From Diplolepis rosae (Eukaryota; Arthropoda; Insecta; Hymenoptera; Diplolepididae), in the NCBI GenBank assembly GCA_030998225.1, contig JAPYXD010000250.1, forward strand, positions 2,914,001 to 2,978,000: a DNA stretch of 64,000 nucleotides, read 5' to 3'. The notes beneath the pieces were generated by a model that saw nothing but the letters and a program-made list of their open reading frames with translations, was not told the DNA's origin and did not search any database. The translations under genes were made by a program, and so were the position numbers. How positions within the stretch are numbered: the first letter of the stretch is position 1; each line of letters begins with the position of its first letter. Positions 32,173 to 43,383 of this stretch are shown one piece after another.

Positions 32173-34374
32173 ATGCCAAATGACGAAATCGGGGACAAAA
32201 CACCAACTAAAAATCCAGACGCAAGGACATTGCAACAATCGTTCCTTGGCGTAACCCCTAACATTCCGATTTCCTCAAATCAAGCGACACGCGCCATGGA
32301 CATGAGTGCTGCGATGGCTACGGCTCTTGAAGGTATGACCCATCAGCAAAGTACATACCATATACCTACGTTCGATGGTAGGACGCCCGCGCTAAAGGAG
32401 TTTTTATAGGATGTCGCAAACGGTGCTGTATATGTCACCGAATCAACAGAACCCGCGTTCATAAAAATAATTCTCAGCAAATTAAAAGGAACCGCGCGCG
32501 AAAGTGTCCGTGACAAAGAATTTAGGAACTTTCAGGAATTAATCTCTCATCTAAAGAAGCGTTTTGCTCCCACTAAGAAGTACCAATGGTACTTCGAAGC
32601 TATTGTGAATCTGCGTATGAAGCAGACTGAAAGTGTGAGCGATTATTATGACAGGAAGTTCGGTCTTCTTAGCGGAGCAAAGCACTCACTCGAAGAAAAA
32701 TATAGTGGATCAATCGATAATACCGCTAACATGATGAAACCTGTAACAGACTGTGCCCTCGATGCATTTATTCGCGGATTACCGGATGAAATGTTGACGT
32801 TCGTTGACACCAGAAACCCTCGAACGTTGGATGAAGCTTATGAATACGCGCTTCACGTGGAGTAACGACAGAAGTATACCGAAAAGGCTAGGGTCACATC
32901 GGTGTCGACCTACCACGTCGCACGGCAGGATCGAATCCCCGACCGGGCTAGATCACCTAGCCCATATACTAGGCAAATGGAAGATAATGGCAAGCCAACA
33001 AGAGTAGAAAAACCAGCAGCGGACGCTCCATCGCCTACTGTACAGTACCCCTCCCTATCCTACCCATCTTTTCCTAATCAACTCCCAATGTATCCTCACG
33101 CATATCCGCCCCACTTCCAGTATCCCTATACTCCGCATTATGGATATCCATACTCACCACAATACCATAGCGCACCAGCTGACAGGGCCAATAACCCGCC
33201 TTGGTCGCAAACTAACTTGCAGCGTGGTAGTACGGGACCAATCTCATCAAAGCGTACTTTTTTAAACTACTCTCAGGACCGCCGTCAGGACGCCACGACG
33301 AGTCCCATACTGAAGGATCGTCCCAAAACAGTACAGTTTCTGGAGGATCGAAATGGATCTTCAGAACCAGATACTACAAAGAAGACTCTGGGCACTGTAA
33401 TAGTTAAACTGCTTGATGATTCAGTGGAGTTCCATGTCGTGTTTAACGATTTTCCCATCTCGGTTGGCGGAATAATAGGCCGTGCATATCTCCGCCAAGA
33501 GGAAGCGCAGTTGTCATGTCGACACAACTCCCTCGTAATAATATCGAGACCTGTTAACCCTATACCTTTTATTGATCACGAGTCTCAAGCAGCACGAGAG
33601 AAACTGAAGGGAGAAATGAAGCCTCCTTCTCGTACTCTAAAGTTGAAAGCGCGCGCACAACAACTAGTGCCCATTGATGTGGTTAACCAAGGGCTGCCTG
33701 AAGGATATCTGCCACGCGTGGAAGCATCTAATGGCGTTTATATAGGGGAAGGTCTAGTTACAAAAAATCAGGGTACATGCCACACATACGCTTATAACAC
33801 AACCGAGGATGAACTAGAACTTGAGATTCAACCACAGGAAATCATTCCCTTCGAATACTGGGAATTCCCTGGAGTAAATTCTAAGGACTCGGAACCCGAG
33901 GAGGACGGTGGTCATGTGGATCGAATTGAAAAGGTCATCAATAGCTTTCACGTAGCTCACTTAAATACACCAGAAAAAGATTTAGTGCTGGGTTGGGCAA
34001 GGGATTTCTCGGATATATTCCACATTAATGGCGAAATTCTCAGCGCAATTCACAAGGTTCAGCACAAAATTCCGACCACTGACGATATTGTTATTGCGAA
34101 AAAGCAGTATCGCCAGCCGCCGGAAGCACGAGAACAAATATCTCTTCAAATTAAGAAACAATTAAAAAGTGGGATAATTGCTCCATCAAAATCCCCCTAT
34201 AGTTCATCCGTACTGATCGTCCCGAAGAAGCTCGATGCTTCCGGAGAACGAAAATATCGTGTAGTGATTGACTATAGGAGGTTAAATGAAAAAGTTATAG
34301 GGGACGCATATCCTCTGCCCAACATCACAGATATATTGGACAGATTGGGAAAAGCACAGTACTTTTCTGTGTAA
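32173..34374 (+). pseudogene. element A gag, protease remnant and start of reverse transcriptase
   Basis: A single reading frame interrupted by TAG at 32407 and TAA at 32863. Gag proper has the capsid-like helices (YHIPTFDGRTPALKEFL, LISHLKKRFAP, DAFIRGLPDEM). A Pro/Tyr-rich segment (YPYTPHYGYPYSPQYH) lies near 33120-33180. The protease region keeps only GGIIGRAYL and neighbours. Pre-polymerase and the fingers of reverse transcriptase follow: KKQYRQPPEAREQI, VIDYRRLNEKVIGD, YPLPNITDILDRLG. The frame ends at a TAA at 34372 just after YFSV, before the catalytic aspartates. The rest of the polymerase and RNase H are deleted. No gag zinc knuckle was found. Confidence 0.82.
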
Positions 34375-35547
34375 CCAGAAGTTAAGACTCCACTGGAGGA
34401 TGGAACATTCCATAAGGACTCTATCGACGAGCCTAAGGGAACTACGGAAACGGTGATAAACATCAGCCCAAATTGTACCAGCAGCGAGGACAGCGATAGT
34501 CCTGATGAAGAATCGGATGCACCTGAAGCAGTATCCGATACACAGAACGAGGCAACTGGGGTACGCAACGCCCATGCTAGGAGAAGAGAAGTTCAGAAAT
34601 CAGTGGCCGAATTCGAAAAATCCATTGCAGAACACCAATCCTACTGCTGGGATCAGGAAGGTCTGGACCAGTCGAATTCAAACGCATGTCCTAGATTAAA
34701 CATTACTGCGGTCTCCGAAGGAGAAGAAGATCGGGATCTCTTACTTTATTTAGAGAACATGGATCCCTGTGTGGACATCGACGATCCTCTGCCAGAGCAA
34801 GTAAATAAATTTCTAGAAGCATTTCAAAAACACTTAGATCAAGGAAATAGTCAGGAACCACTGACAGGAACTGTACAAATTGAGCGACTCGATCAATATG
34901 AACAACCCCTGACAGAAAGGGAAAACAGGAAGAGCACGGTACGATTCAAGGAAGCCCCAGAATCTATGGATTCTCCCATATTGGGACAGCAACCTTCACG
35001 ACGCTCTCTGTTTCAAACACCGACCATGGCACCTGTACCCTTCGCGCGATCAACTCCAACTCAACTTGCCACTGAACAACCTATTATGCTAATCGGTGAT
35101 GAACAAAAACCCGAGAAGGATTCCACTCCCTTTCAGTCTGAAAAGGACTTTCCTTTGATCCGGTCGCCTATTGACATAAGGTTGCCACCTTTCGATCTTA
35201 CTTCTCCGCTTTCAGAAGAAGAAGTAATGAAAGTACCAGAATACCATAGTAGCCTACCAAAAGCTTTAGAAATCGCTCCATCCATCCGTCACGAATGGAC
35301 CAAACCAATAACCTATCGCTGCGATAGCTATGCCCATTTTATTTCGGAAGATTGTGAACCTGCTAACACTATTTTTAAACTACTAATCGCCACAGACCGT
35401 GTGGACCCACAAGAATTATGGGAGAAACGACCACAAAAGGGGCCAATCCTAGTCACTCCTCTAGGAAAATACAAAACCTACTCAATAGTTATCCAAAAAT
35501 ATCATTTCGACGACACTAATTGGGAAGATAGAGGTACCCCCAGTTGA
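34375..35547 (+). pseudogene. element A linker between RNase H and integrase
   Basis: In the same frame as the upstream gag-pol piece, with a long open part 34453-35547. It is acidic and Pro-rich (SSEDSDSPDEESDAPE near the start, DPLPEQVNKFLEAF further on), with no catalytic motif. By position it corresponds to the linkers of elements B and C before integrase. A one-base shift near 35530 leads to integrase. Confidence 0.6.
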
Positions 35548-35554
35548 AGACCGT

Positions 35555-36582
35555 CTCCAGATTATATTCGAAAATCTCGATAGTCTAATCGGAGGACATA
35601 AGGGTGTAACCAAAACATACCGACGCATACGCGAAAGATACACTTGGCCTGGTTTGCGAAATGACGTACATAATAACATTCGGAACTGTAGAAGCTTTTT
35701 GGAAAACAAGTTGGTGCGGGCGCGTACCCACGAACCTATGGTAATCACTGACACCCCACTGGGAGTGTTTGATAAGGTCTCTCTAGATAACGTTGGGAGA
35801 TTGTCGACCACTCCTAGTGGAAACCGATATATACTCACTATGCAAGACAATTTTTCAAAACTATGCATTGCAGTGCCTATACCAGACTTAAAAACAGAAA
35901 CAGCTGCTCATGCCATCGCGCAACACCTAATTGCTCAATACGGAACTCCCCGTTGTATCCTCACGGACCGAGGGGGAAGTTTCATAAGCAGGCTCATGCG
36001 AAAACTGGGAAAGATATTCGGGGTTAAGCAATTAACCACTTCGGGATATCGGCCTCAGACTAACGGTTCACTTGAGCGTAGCCATATAGTACTCACTGAT
36101 TATATAATACATTATGCAGATGGTTTCGACGACCTGGACCGATTGTTGCCCTTCGTGATGTTTGTCTATAATACATCCGTCCATGAATCAACCAATTTTT
36201 CACCATTCGAATTAGTTTATGGGAGGGTAGCACGTATGTCTAGTTCATTCCCAACCACAGATAAACTAGAAACGTATGGCTCCTATCTCCGAGATCTGAT
36301 TATTCGGCTGAACGAAATTCAAAAAATCGCCGCGAAAAATATGATCGGGCCAAAGAGCAGTCAAAATTACGTTACGACAAAACAGCGCGACCTCTAAACG
36401 CCGCTATTGGTGACAGGGTGATGATCTTTAAGGATGCTCGCTAGAACAAGTTTGATAAACGAGCCGTTGGAACTTGTGCCATAGTGGGTTTCACAGAAAA
36501 CCATAATGTGATTCTTGAAGCCGACGATGGTACAAGATTCACCAAACATGTCGATAAGTTCTCGGTCGTTCACTGTTAACAA
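35555..36582 (+). pseudogene. element A integrase
   Basis: Integrase inserts the DNA copy into the genome. GGHKGVTKTYRRI near 35595 is part of the N-terminal HHCC finger, whose second cysteine pair is incomplete (CRSFLENK). The catalytic core from 35654 has the three acidic residues in VSLDNVG, LTDRGGSF and NGSLERSH. A frameshift near 36395 and a TAG near 36442 separate the C-terminal domain (GDRVMIFKDAR, FTKHVDKFSVVH). The core triad is therefore complete, but the protein is broken. Confidence 0.82.
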
Positions 36583-36681
36583 CAATGTAACTTCAAAGCA
36601 TGTTAGTGGCATTATTTTAAATTCTAATTCATCTATTATTCAGATTTGTTTCCTACTCACGGGTCGAAAAAAAAAAAAAAA

Positions 36682-38724
36682 ATGTATTCTCGTCTTCTCA
36701 CCATGTTGTTTCTCTCCTGCGTCGCCTGGACCAGCACCACAAGAGCAAAAACCCCGTATCAACATCTAAAATTTGAAGCTAGCACTGGGATTTACTATGA
36801 GCACCAGGGACCAGTAAGAAGAAGGATCAGTAACTGGAGAATTAACACATTTCTCCAGGTCGAAAAACTTTATGACTCATTGGCCTACTACCAGCTGAAG
36901 ATGAAAGCTTTAACCAAACACTGCCGTCCCAGGATGGAGGAAGAGTGTCAACGTATAGTTACCGATTACCATCTCCAACCAAAATTGGATGCAGCCAGTC
37001 GACTTCGAGATATAATTCATCAAGAGGTGGAGGATTTGGCATTTCAGTCTGCCAGAAAATTACCGATTAATCTACCAAGTGGTGTGAGGGCAAGAAGAGC
37101 CACACCCATGTTAGGTTTCTTAGGAGGGATAGTCGGTCCAGTTGCAGGATTACTCACCTATGAAGACGGAGTAATGATGGATTCCAAAATTGACGATCTA
37201 AATCAGGCTCAGGCGAACTTCTCACATCTAGTTGGAATACAAACTCATCTAGTTCGTTCCCAACTTGAACAGCTACATCAGACAGTCGAGGAACAGGAAG
37301 GTCAAATGTACGGGCTTAAATCTAAATTACTATCAGCAATGGCTCATGCAAACGAGATAGTAACGTCCGTTGACCATATCATACTTACGCAGACGATCAC
37401 TGCAGTCCTTCATTCCGTTGAGCAAAGAGTAGATGAATACCTGAGGTCAGCCCATCAGCTTATAGACGTCGTATACGCAGCAAGGGACGGAAAATTACAT
37501 CCCTCGCTTCTTACATCCCAACAACTCGAGCCGATATTCCGGGATATTCAAGACCATTCTCTAAAAACATCATTTCCGCTGTCAGGACCAAACATCAGTA
37601 TTGAGAAACTGACACAAATTTCTGAAACGACAATCGTCTGTAAAAATGGAACGCTTCAAGTAATTATTGACATTCCCTTGCTAGATGTAGCCGAATATAT
37701 CTTATACGAAATACACGTTCTACCGGTGCACCAACCTATTTTTGGAAACGGCACAGGCTCCAGAAACCAGACACCAGTTACACATCTCGTCATCGAGGAT
37801 ACTAGACGCACGTATATGCTTCTTACGCGTTCGAATCGCGCACTCTGTAGGGATCTGCAGAACTATATAATGTGCCCAGGACTATTCCCTATCTACGAGA
37901 CGGCAACTTATCCTAGATGTGAGTTGCAACTGCTTTTGGACCCAACGCTCGCATCTTTAAAACTATGCAACATCGAATTATCCTACGAACAGCATCCATA
38001 TTGGCAAACTATTCATTCACTTAACGGCTGGCTCTACTCCACGCCCAAGGAGATCGGCATGGAAATAAAATGTATCACTAAGCAGACAATTAACATCAAG
38101 ATCAATGGATTAGGACTCATCAGAATTACACTAGGCTGTGAGCTGCGATCGAACTTGGCAACTCTACCTGGGCTAGAGCCCATTTCCGGAACTTCTTTGA
38201 TAGTCTATGAACCTAGCATTCATTTGGATTTAACCAAGTTACCTACAAAGTTTGACGACAATTCATCCGTGAGATTACCATTACCTGCTTCTCCACCAAC
38301 TCCACAAGATCGACGGTACCAAGAAGATGACAGGGCACTTGACCAGCTGGAACAGCAGCTCCATGATTTCAGCTTACAACGGCAGGAAAAGGCGGGTCAT
38401 TCCAACCTGATACATGGATCCTATGCAGGGATTGGATTGCTAGCACTACTCTTTCTGGTGTACGCTTGTCATCCTAAAATCTTAATTGTTGCATCAACCT
38501 GCTGGACGTGTTGTCGTAGGAAGAAGTCTCCAACTTTGGGAGAACCGGACTCAGCTACGACACGGACTATCTTAAAAAAATCCGAGACGCCTGCTTCGTC
38601 TCAGGATATTTTAATACCTCCGTCAAATGACAATAAGGAAGCTCCAGGACCCGTCTATTCAGTCGTTACACCAATATCAACACCTCGGATCAGCATTCCT
38701 AAGCAAACGCTTCAACCAGCCTAG
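36682..38724 (+). CDS. element A envelope glycoprotein, baculovirus F-like
   Basis: Intact frame of 680 residues from the ATG at 36682, which follows an A run. It is a class I-type fusion protein of the errantivirus/baculovirus F kind. Visible parts: a hydrophobic signal peptide in the first 20 residues; a furin-type site R-A-R-R near residue 138; directly after it a Gly-rich hydrophobic fusion-peptide-like segment; a long heptad-type region with many Gln/Leu (residues ~175-235); several Asn-X-Ser/Thr sites; a transmembrane segment near residues 580-600; and a cytoplasmic tail of about 90 residues. No internal stop occurs although the same element's polymerase is deleted. It would be made from a spliced RNA. 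Confidence 0.82.
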   Translation: MYSRLLTMLFLSCVAWTSTTRAKTPYQHLKFEASTGIYYEHQGPVRRRISNWRINTFLQVEKLYDSLAYYQLKMKALTKHCRPRMEEECQRIVTDYHLQPKLDAASRLRDIIHQEVEDLAFQSARKLPINLPSGVRARRATPMLGFLGGIVGPVAGLLTYEDGVMMDSKIDDLNQAQANFSHLVGIQTHLVRSQLEQLHQTVEEQEGQMYGLKSKLLSAMAHANEIVTSVDHIILTQTITAVLHSVEQRVDEYLRSAHQLIDVVYAARDGKLHPSLLTSQQLEPIFRDIQDHSLKTSFPLSGPNISIEKLTQISETTIVCKNGTLQVIIDIPLLDVAEYILYEIHVLPVHQPIFGNGTGSRNQTPVTHLVIEDTRRTYMLLTRSNRALCRDLQNYIMCPGLFPIYETATYPRCELQLLLDPTLASLKLCNIELSYEQHPYWQTIHSLNGWLYSTPKEIGMEIKCITKQTINIKINGLGLIRITLGCELRSNLATLPGLEPISGTSLIVYEPSIHLDLTKLPTKFDDNSSVRLPLPASPPTPQDRRYQEDDRALDQLEQQLHDFSLQRQEKAGHSNLIHGSYAGIGLLALLFLVYACHPKILIVASTCWTCCRRKKSPTLGEPDSATTRTILKKSETPASSQDILIPPSNDNKEAPGPVYSVVTPISTPRISIPKQTLQPA

Positions 38725-39060
38725 AGTCAGGAACTACTCTCTTACTACGGCAGGGTCTCGTAGAGATTCTAGTGCCATTTCCAACAAGAAAGGGATCATC
38801 TCCCTGCTTCCAGCAACGTAGTGTCGTGATAGTGATGTGAAGAGAGAATAAAGTCTCTAGAAAGTGTTTGAAAGGAGGGATGAGGAATGTGTCCTAAATT
38901 ACGAAAATGCAGAACAGTTTAAAAACTCTTATGTGTGGAGGTGTGAGATAATATATTTATCATAGTATAATGTTAAAACCTAGTTATAGGATCTGGTGGA
39001 AATGATAGTCTCGGACACTGGCAATGATCAGGGACCACCATTTCTCTTCCAGGGCGGGTT

Positions 39061-40377
39061 TGTTACGGTTGACTCTACGAGACGGGAGTAATCAAATCAA
39101 AGATAAGATACACCCGTGTCCAACGCGTAATTGAATCATGCGTGCCGTGGCCGAGACTCTCTTTTCTTTCTCGTCTGTTCTTTTTCATTCTTCTAGCCGC
39201 CAATCGCACGTGCACTCGCTGCACTACAGCTCATGTGAGGGAGATAGGGAGAGCGCGGGGAAGGGGTGGCGACAACTCTTCTTCATATTTTGGCTCTCTT
39301 AATGCAATAGAGTTCCAGCGCAACTTTAAAATGTTGATAAAAATACGAACTAATAATTTTAGCGACATTCGTAGTATCACCTAATAAAAATAATCGTTAT
39401 AATGATGAATGATTACATAATAATAATTATTGTTATAATGATTAATTATTTGATGATACTTATTATAATAATAATTAACTGTATAATAATTATTATTAAT
39501 GAAACGATAATTCTAATGACGTGAATTAAACGATTGACTTTGATTTGACATTAGTGCACGTGTCCTGCAAAACTGTTTAGCTAGCGCGTTATCAGCATCA
39601 GCATTTTAAGGTCGCGCCACATCCTCCCTTCGTTCTCACAGTAGTCAGCAGGAGTCAAGTTACAAATTCGCAAAAGTCCCTTCCATGCATACACCCACGA
39701 CGCTAATTTTTACCGATCCTCGCCAGCATTCCTCTTCGATTTCTCGGGCGGACAAGATGTCCAGCGGGTCGTGTGGAAAAAGGGACAGGTGACTGTTCTC
39801 TCGCTCCGTCCGTGTTTCCCATCACGAATCGCATCGTGAGAGTGACTCCGAAGGCTCCTCAGAGTCGAAAATTCGAGTACACTAGGGGGTGTTTCGGGAC
39901 GTAAATTGGGTAAACGAATCGCGTAGAAACAAATTTAGAAACAAATTAAGAAACAAATTTAAAAACTGTGTGCAACCGGTCCAGTTTGGTAGTGAAACCA
40001 AGTGTTAACCACTGTGTTTCGAAAGAACAAGAAAGCTGAGAAGCTTGTGCGCGTATAGCCCAGATTTGTAACACCACATCGGTAAAATGGGTGCGATTCG
40101 ACGTATTTGACGTTATTTGAAAACCTTGACGCTTACAGGAAGTCAAGGCTAGGCAGAGCAAGGTATTTCCCCAGGAAATAGAGCTCAGAGGACGATCACC
40201 CACAATAAATAAAATAAACAAAGTGATGTGAATTACTTTGACTGTTTGGTTCCTCCGGCGAACAAACTAAGGCAACTACTTCTCATTTCTTCTTTCGTAA
40301 CACCTCTTTTCAGGTCTTTGAGTGGGATAGTTGTTTTTGAAAATTATGTTTAAAATCAAAATTGCCCGTTCGTAACA
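39061..40377 (+). repeat. element A 3' LTR
   Basis: Starts TGTTACGGTT after a purine-rich GGGCGGG stretch and ends CGTTCGTAACA. It matches the 5' LTR at 39667-39867 and 40112-40377. The U3 part and 39870-40111 do not match it. The core ORF-like sequences inside have no coding character. Confidence 0.78.
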
Positions 40378-41117
40378 CTTCTTTTAGTTGGAGCAACTTA
40401 TTACTCCTGAGAAATTTAAACGTATGATGAAATATGCCAACAAGGTCGAGTAATTCAACATTTTTTAAAACAGAAGGGGATGGAGCTTTTTTCGGTTATT
40501 AAAACCGTTTATGTACAGGTACATAAGGGTTGAATTATGAAACGCGAATTAGTTTATACTAAAAATAGTTATTATATGTGACTATTATTAATAGCTCACG
40601 TTCCGAACGTAAGATAATTTTTACACTACTCCAAGGTACGTTTACTTGTTGAATTCTGTAATCTATATTTGATAAATTTATATTTAATTATAGTTAAGAA
40701 ATAAATACATATGCCTATTTAAATATATACAACATTATATACCATAATAATAAATATTACCGAGTTATATTTTAGTATTATTCAATTAATTTCATTTCAT
40801 TAGTTTAATTATGTATACTATCAATACTAATACCGGTAAAAAAGCATGGATTTCATATTGTTTCATTAATATTTACACTTTTCCCTTTTTACTATATTTG
40901 AATGTACCGCAAAATTCTTTCTAATCAACCAAAGTAAATATGGCGGCTCAGCCTTCAATTGGGCACACGACTTTGCGAACTTTCCCATTGGCATTGTGCA
41001 TCCAGTGTATTATAGATATCAGTGAGCATTACGCGGGCATGGCCTGAAGTACCGGCACAGAAAAAAAACGGCATAGAAAAAGTGTTAAGAGGCGTTGGTC
41101 ATAAAAAATATTATCAG
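40378..41117. other. Maverick-side flank, no gene
   Basis: AT-rich to about 40920, then less so (CGGCTCAGCCTTCAATTGG). No coding frame or RNA gene recognised. Confidence 0.4.
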
Positions 41118-41400
41118 CATAGACTCCCAGCTGGGTCGGTAACTAGGGTCTCTGATATATCAATTGAGAATTTTTTTGGTATATACAGTTAGAGCTACTC
41201 GAGGTAAATCCCCCTTATGATAACCCCTAAAATTTTCTCCGTTTCTGCGATCTCTTACCGTTTTCGAGATATTTCAAAATTTCGATTTGGAAGGGGTCAA
41301 CTTGAATTACTATATACACAAGAGACATGCCACAGCACAGACTTTCAGCATGGTCGGTAAGTAGGGTCTCTGATATATCAATTGAGCATTTTTTGCACAT
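41118..41400 (-). repeat. right terminal repeat region of the Maverick-like block
   Basis: Inverse copy of the inner left repeat (17848-18150): GGGTCTCTGATATATCAATTG occurs twice, around 41150 and 41365, and TACAGTTAGAGCTA lies between them. The sequence immediately after 41405 is element B coding sequence, which marks the right edge of the insertion. Confidence 0.8.
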
Positions 41401-41404
41401 ATAA

Positions 41405-42176
41405 ATATATACAAATATATGAAGATGAATTACCAGAAATAAATATGGAAAAGGGAAGCCGAACAAAAGTAGAATCAGATTCCGAGTCTGATCCTGATTA
41501 TTTAGATTATTTGAAACAAACTCAAGCAAAAAACAAAAAGAAGAATGTCAAGAAGCCGAAAAATATTAATGGATTTGAGAGCGAAGAAAGTGAAAATTAT
41601 TTTCCAACCTCAGAAGATGAAATCAACGACATTGAAACCTCACACGAAGCAAGTCATGGAGAAAATTATGAAGAAAATTTGGAAGAAAATTTTGAAGAAG
41701 ATTTTGAAGGAAATTTCAAAAAGAATTTTGAACAGAATTTTGAAGAAAATTTTGAAGACAATCTTGAGGAAAATTTTGAAGAGCAGTGTGAAGAAAACCA
41801 AGAAGAACAATTGGAAGAAGAATTTGAAGAGCCTTACTTTGAAAAACGTGAAACGTTACCAAAATTTAAAAATTTACAAAAAAGAATAGCAAAAGAGATT
41901 AAAAAAGGAAACTACTACCATTTTACACTTCCCATTGTAGAAGAAACCAAAGAAACTTTATGCGAAACTTTGAATAATATAAAATTATCAATTCACTCAT
42001 TACATGAATTATCTCAAAATCTGAAATTGCGATCAATTAGTATTTCAAAAACTTCCAGAATTAATCATATACCTTGGGAAGAAGTGAAATCAATTTTCGA
42101 TTCAATTTTCTCAAATCTAACTACAAAAATTATAGTTTGCAACGGAATAACGCAATATTTAACAAAAGAACAATGA
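41405..42176 (+). pseudogene. element B linker before integrase
   Basis: Resumes at EDELPEINMEKG, matching element C EDELPEIYTKNP at about 60770. The shared series DYLKQTQAKNKKK, ESENYFPTSEDE, KEIKKGNYYHF, SISKTSRINHI and KIIVCNGITQY follows the same order as in C. One continuous frame of 264 residues ends with TGA at 42174. The middle holds an expanded Glu/Asn/Phe repeat that C lacks. Function of the linker is not known; it includes a segment resembling the N-terminal part of the integrase finger region. Confidence 0.85.
41656..41836 (+). repeat. 12-bp coding minisatellite (EENF repeat)
   Basis: About fourteen degenerate repeats of GAAGAAAATTTT encode E-E-N-F-type units. They are in frame with the element B linker and are absent from the corresponding place of element C. 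Confidence 0.75.
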
Positions 42177-42189
42177 ACTCATTTAATTG

Positions 42190-43272
42190 AAGAAGCTCAT
42201 TCTTCAGCATTAGGAGGCCATAAAGGCGTCACAAAAACTTATAGCCGAGTTAGCCAAAAATTTTTTTGGGAAAATATGAAAGTAGACATTCAAAAATCCT
42301 ATGGTAATCACTGACACACCCACTACTGCTTTTGAAAAAATATCAATGGACGTTGTTGGTCCACTACCTGAGACAAAATCTGGTAACTTATATATTCTAA
42401 CGATACAAGACAATTTTACCAAATATTCTTTAGCAATACCTCTTCCTAATCACCAAGCTAGTACGATAGCAGATGCTTTTGTGAAAAAATTTATTTGCAT
42501 ATTTGGATCACCGAAAGGAGTACTTACTAACCATAGCAGAGATTTTTTAAGTAATTTATTAAAAAGATTGGCAAAACGTTTTAGAATTAAACAATTTCGT
42601 ACCACAGCTTTTCACCCTCAATCAAACGGGTCACTAGAACGTTCACATCATGTTTTAGGAGAATATCTCAAACAATTTGTAGCCAAAAATTCAGAATGGG
42701 ATGATTGGCTTGAACTAGCAATGTCTTCATATAATACTAGTGTACATGAAGGCACAAAATGTACACCCTATGAATTGGTTTTTGGTAAACTAGCTCGTGA
42801 ACCTTCCTGTTAACCTTTATCACAACAAGAAAAATTACAAACATATGACGATTATTTGATTAATTTCGTAACACAACTGCACGAAATGCGAACGCAAGCA
42901 AGAAAGAATCTTAATTCAGCAAAAGAAAAATCGAAATTATATTATGATGAAAAAATAAATCCCTTAGAAGTAAAAATTGGAGATAACGTATTTTTATTCA
43001 AAGGGGGTAAAATTAAAAAACTTGACAGCTATTATACAGGGCCTTATGAGATATTGGAAGTGTCAGGAAAAGGGAATGTAAAAATAAGCTATAAAGGCAA
43101 ACCTACTGTAGTTCACATTAATAGACTAAAACAATTCAGATATAATAGAAGACATTTTTTCAACAATCAAAACAAGAGGACCGGACGCATACAAAAATTT
43201 AATTCTCAGTTTAGGGCTATCAAATCACATTGTCATTGCCGACATGTTGGATATAATGAACTACCAACGTAA
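42190..43272 (+). pseudogene. element B integrase
   Basis: The finger start HSSALGGHKGVTKTYSRV lies near 42198. The following CX2C pair was lost by a short deletion before 42301. The core (42301-42813) has the first aspartate in SMDVVGPLP and the glutamate in NGSLERSH. The second aspartate position reads LTNHSRDF, with Asn replacing Asp, so the triad is incomplete. After a stop at 42811 the C-terminal domain (42856-43272) carries YYTGPYEILEV, the GPY/F motif. Same orientation as gag and envelope. Confidence 0.85.
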
Positions 43273-43383
43273 AATACAAGAAGTAAATCAGTAACTTCAA
43301 AAATATACATATGTAACGATAAAACATTTTTCTATTCTTATATTACAAACCAAGCTGCTAATTGGAACCTCCTTTTTCCAGAG

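Larger units (their letters stand above)
28158..40377 (+). mobile_element. element A: envelope-bearing Ty3/gypsy-type endogenous retroelement
   Basis: Retrovirus-like element of the errantivirus kind. Order: 5' LTR (28158-29290), primer-binding site, leader with three hairpin repeats, an extra ORF (30230-30856), gag-protease-start of reverse transcriptase, linker, integrase, envelope, 3' LTR (39061-40377). Most of reverse transcriptase and all of RNase H are deleted at 34374. The flanks of the two LTRs show no clear target duplication, and the two LTRs differ over long blocks. It lies within the Maverick-like block, directly beside the long-TIR element. Confidence 0.85.
17596..41405. mobile_element. 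Maverick/Polinton-like block, nested insertions inside
   Basis: A large DNA element of the Maverick/Polinton class, relatives of virophages and adintoviruses, inferred from protein-primed DNA polymerase B plus a DDE integrase plus DUF8207-like and collagen-like genes. Related repeats in inverse orientation lie near both edges (17848-18150 and 41118-41400), compatible with terminal inverted repeats. It splits element B between RNase H and integrase. Inside it are a 1.76-kb long-TIR element (26389-28147) and element A (28158-40377). No major or minor capsid, ATPase or protease gene of Mavericks was recognised. The exact ends and the expected 6-bp target duplication could not be fixed, because the left edge carries about 250 bp that the right edge lacks. 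Confidence 0.7.

Noticed and set aside
39142..39384. 80-codon frame within the 3' LTR
   Set aside because: Lies in U3-like sequence with no counterpart in the 5' LTR and no features beyond a hydrophobic start.
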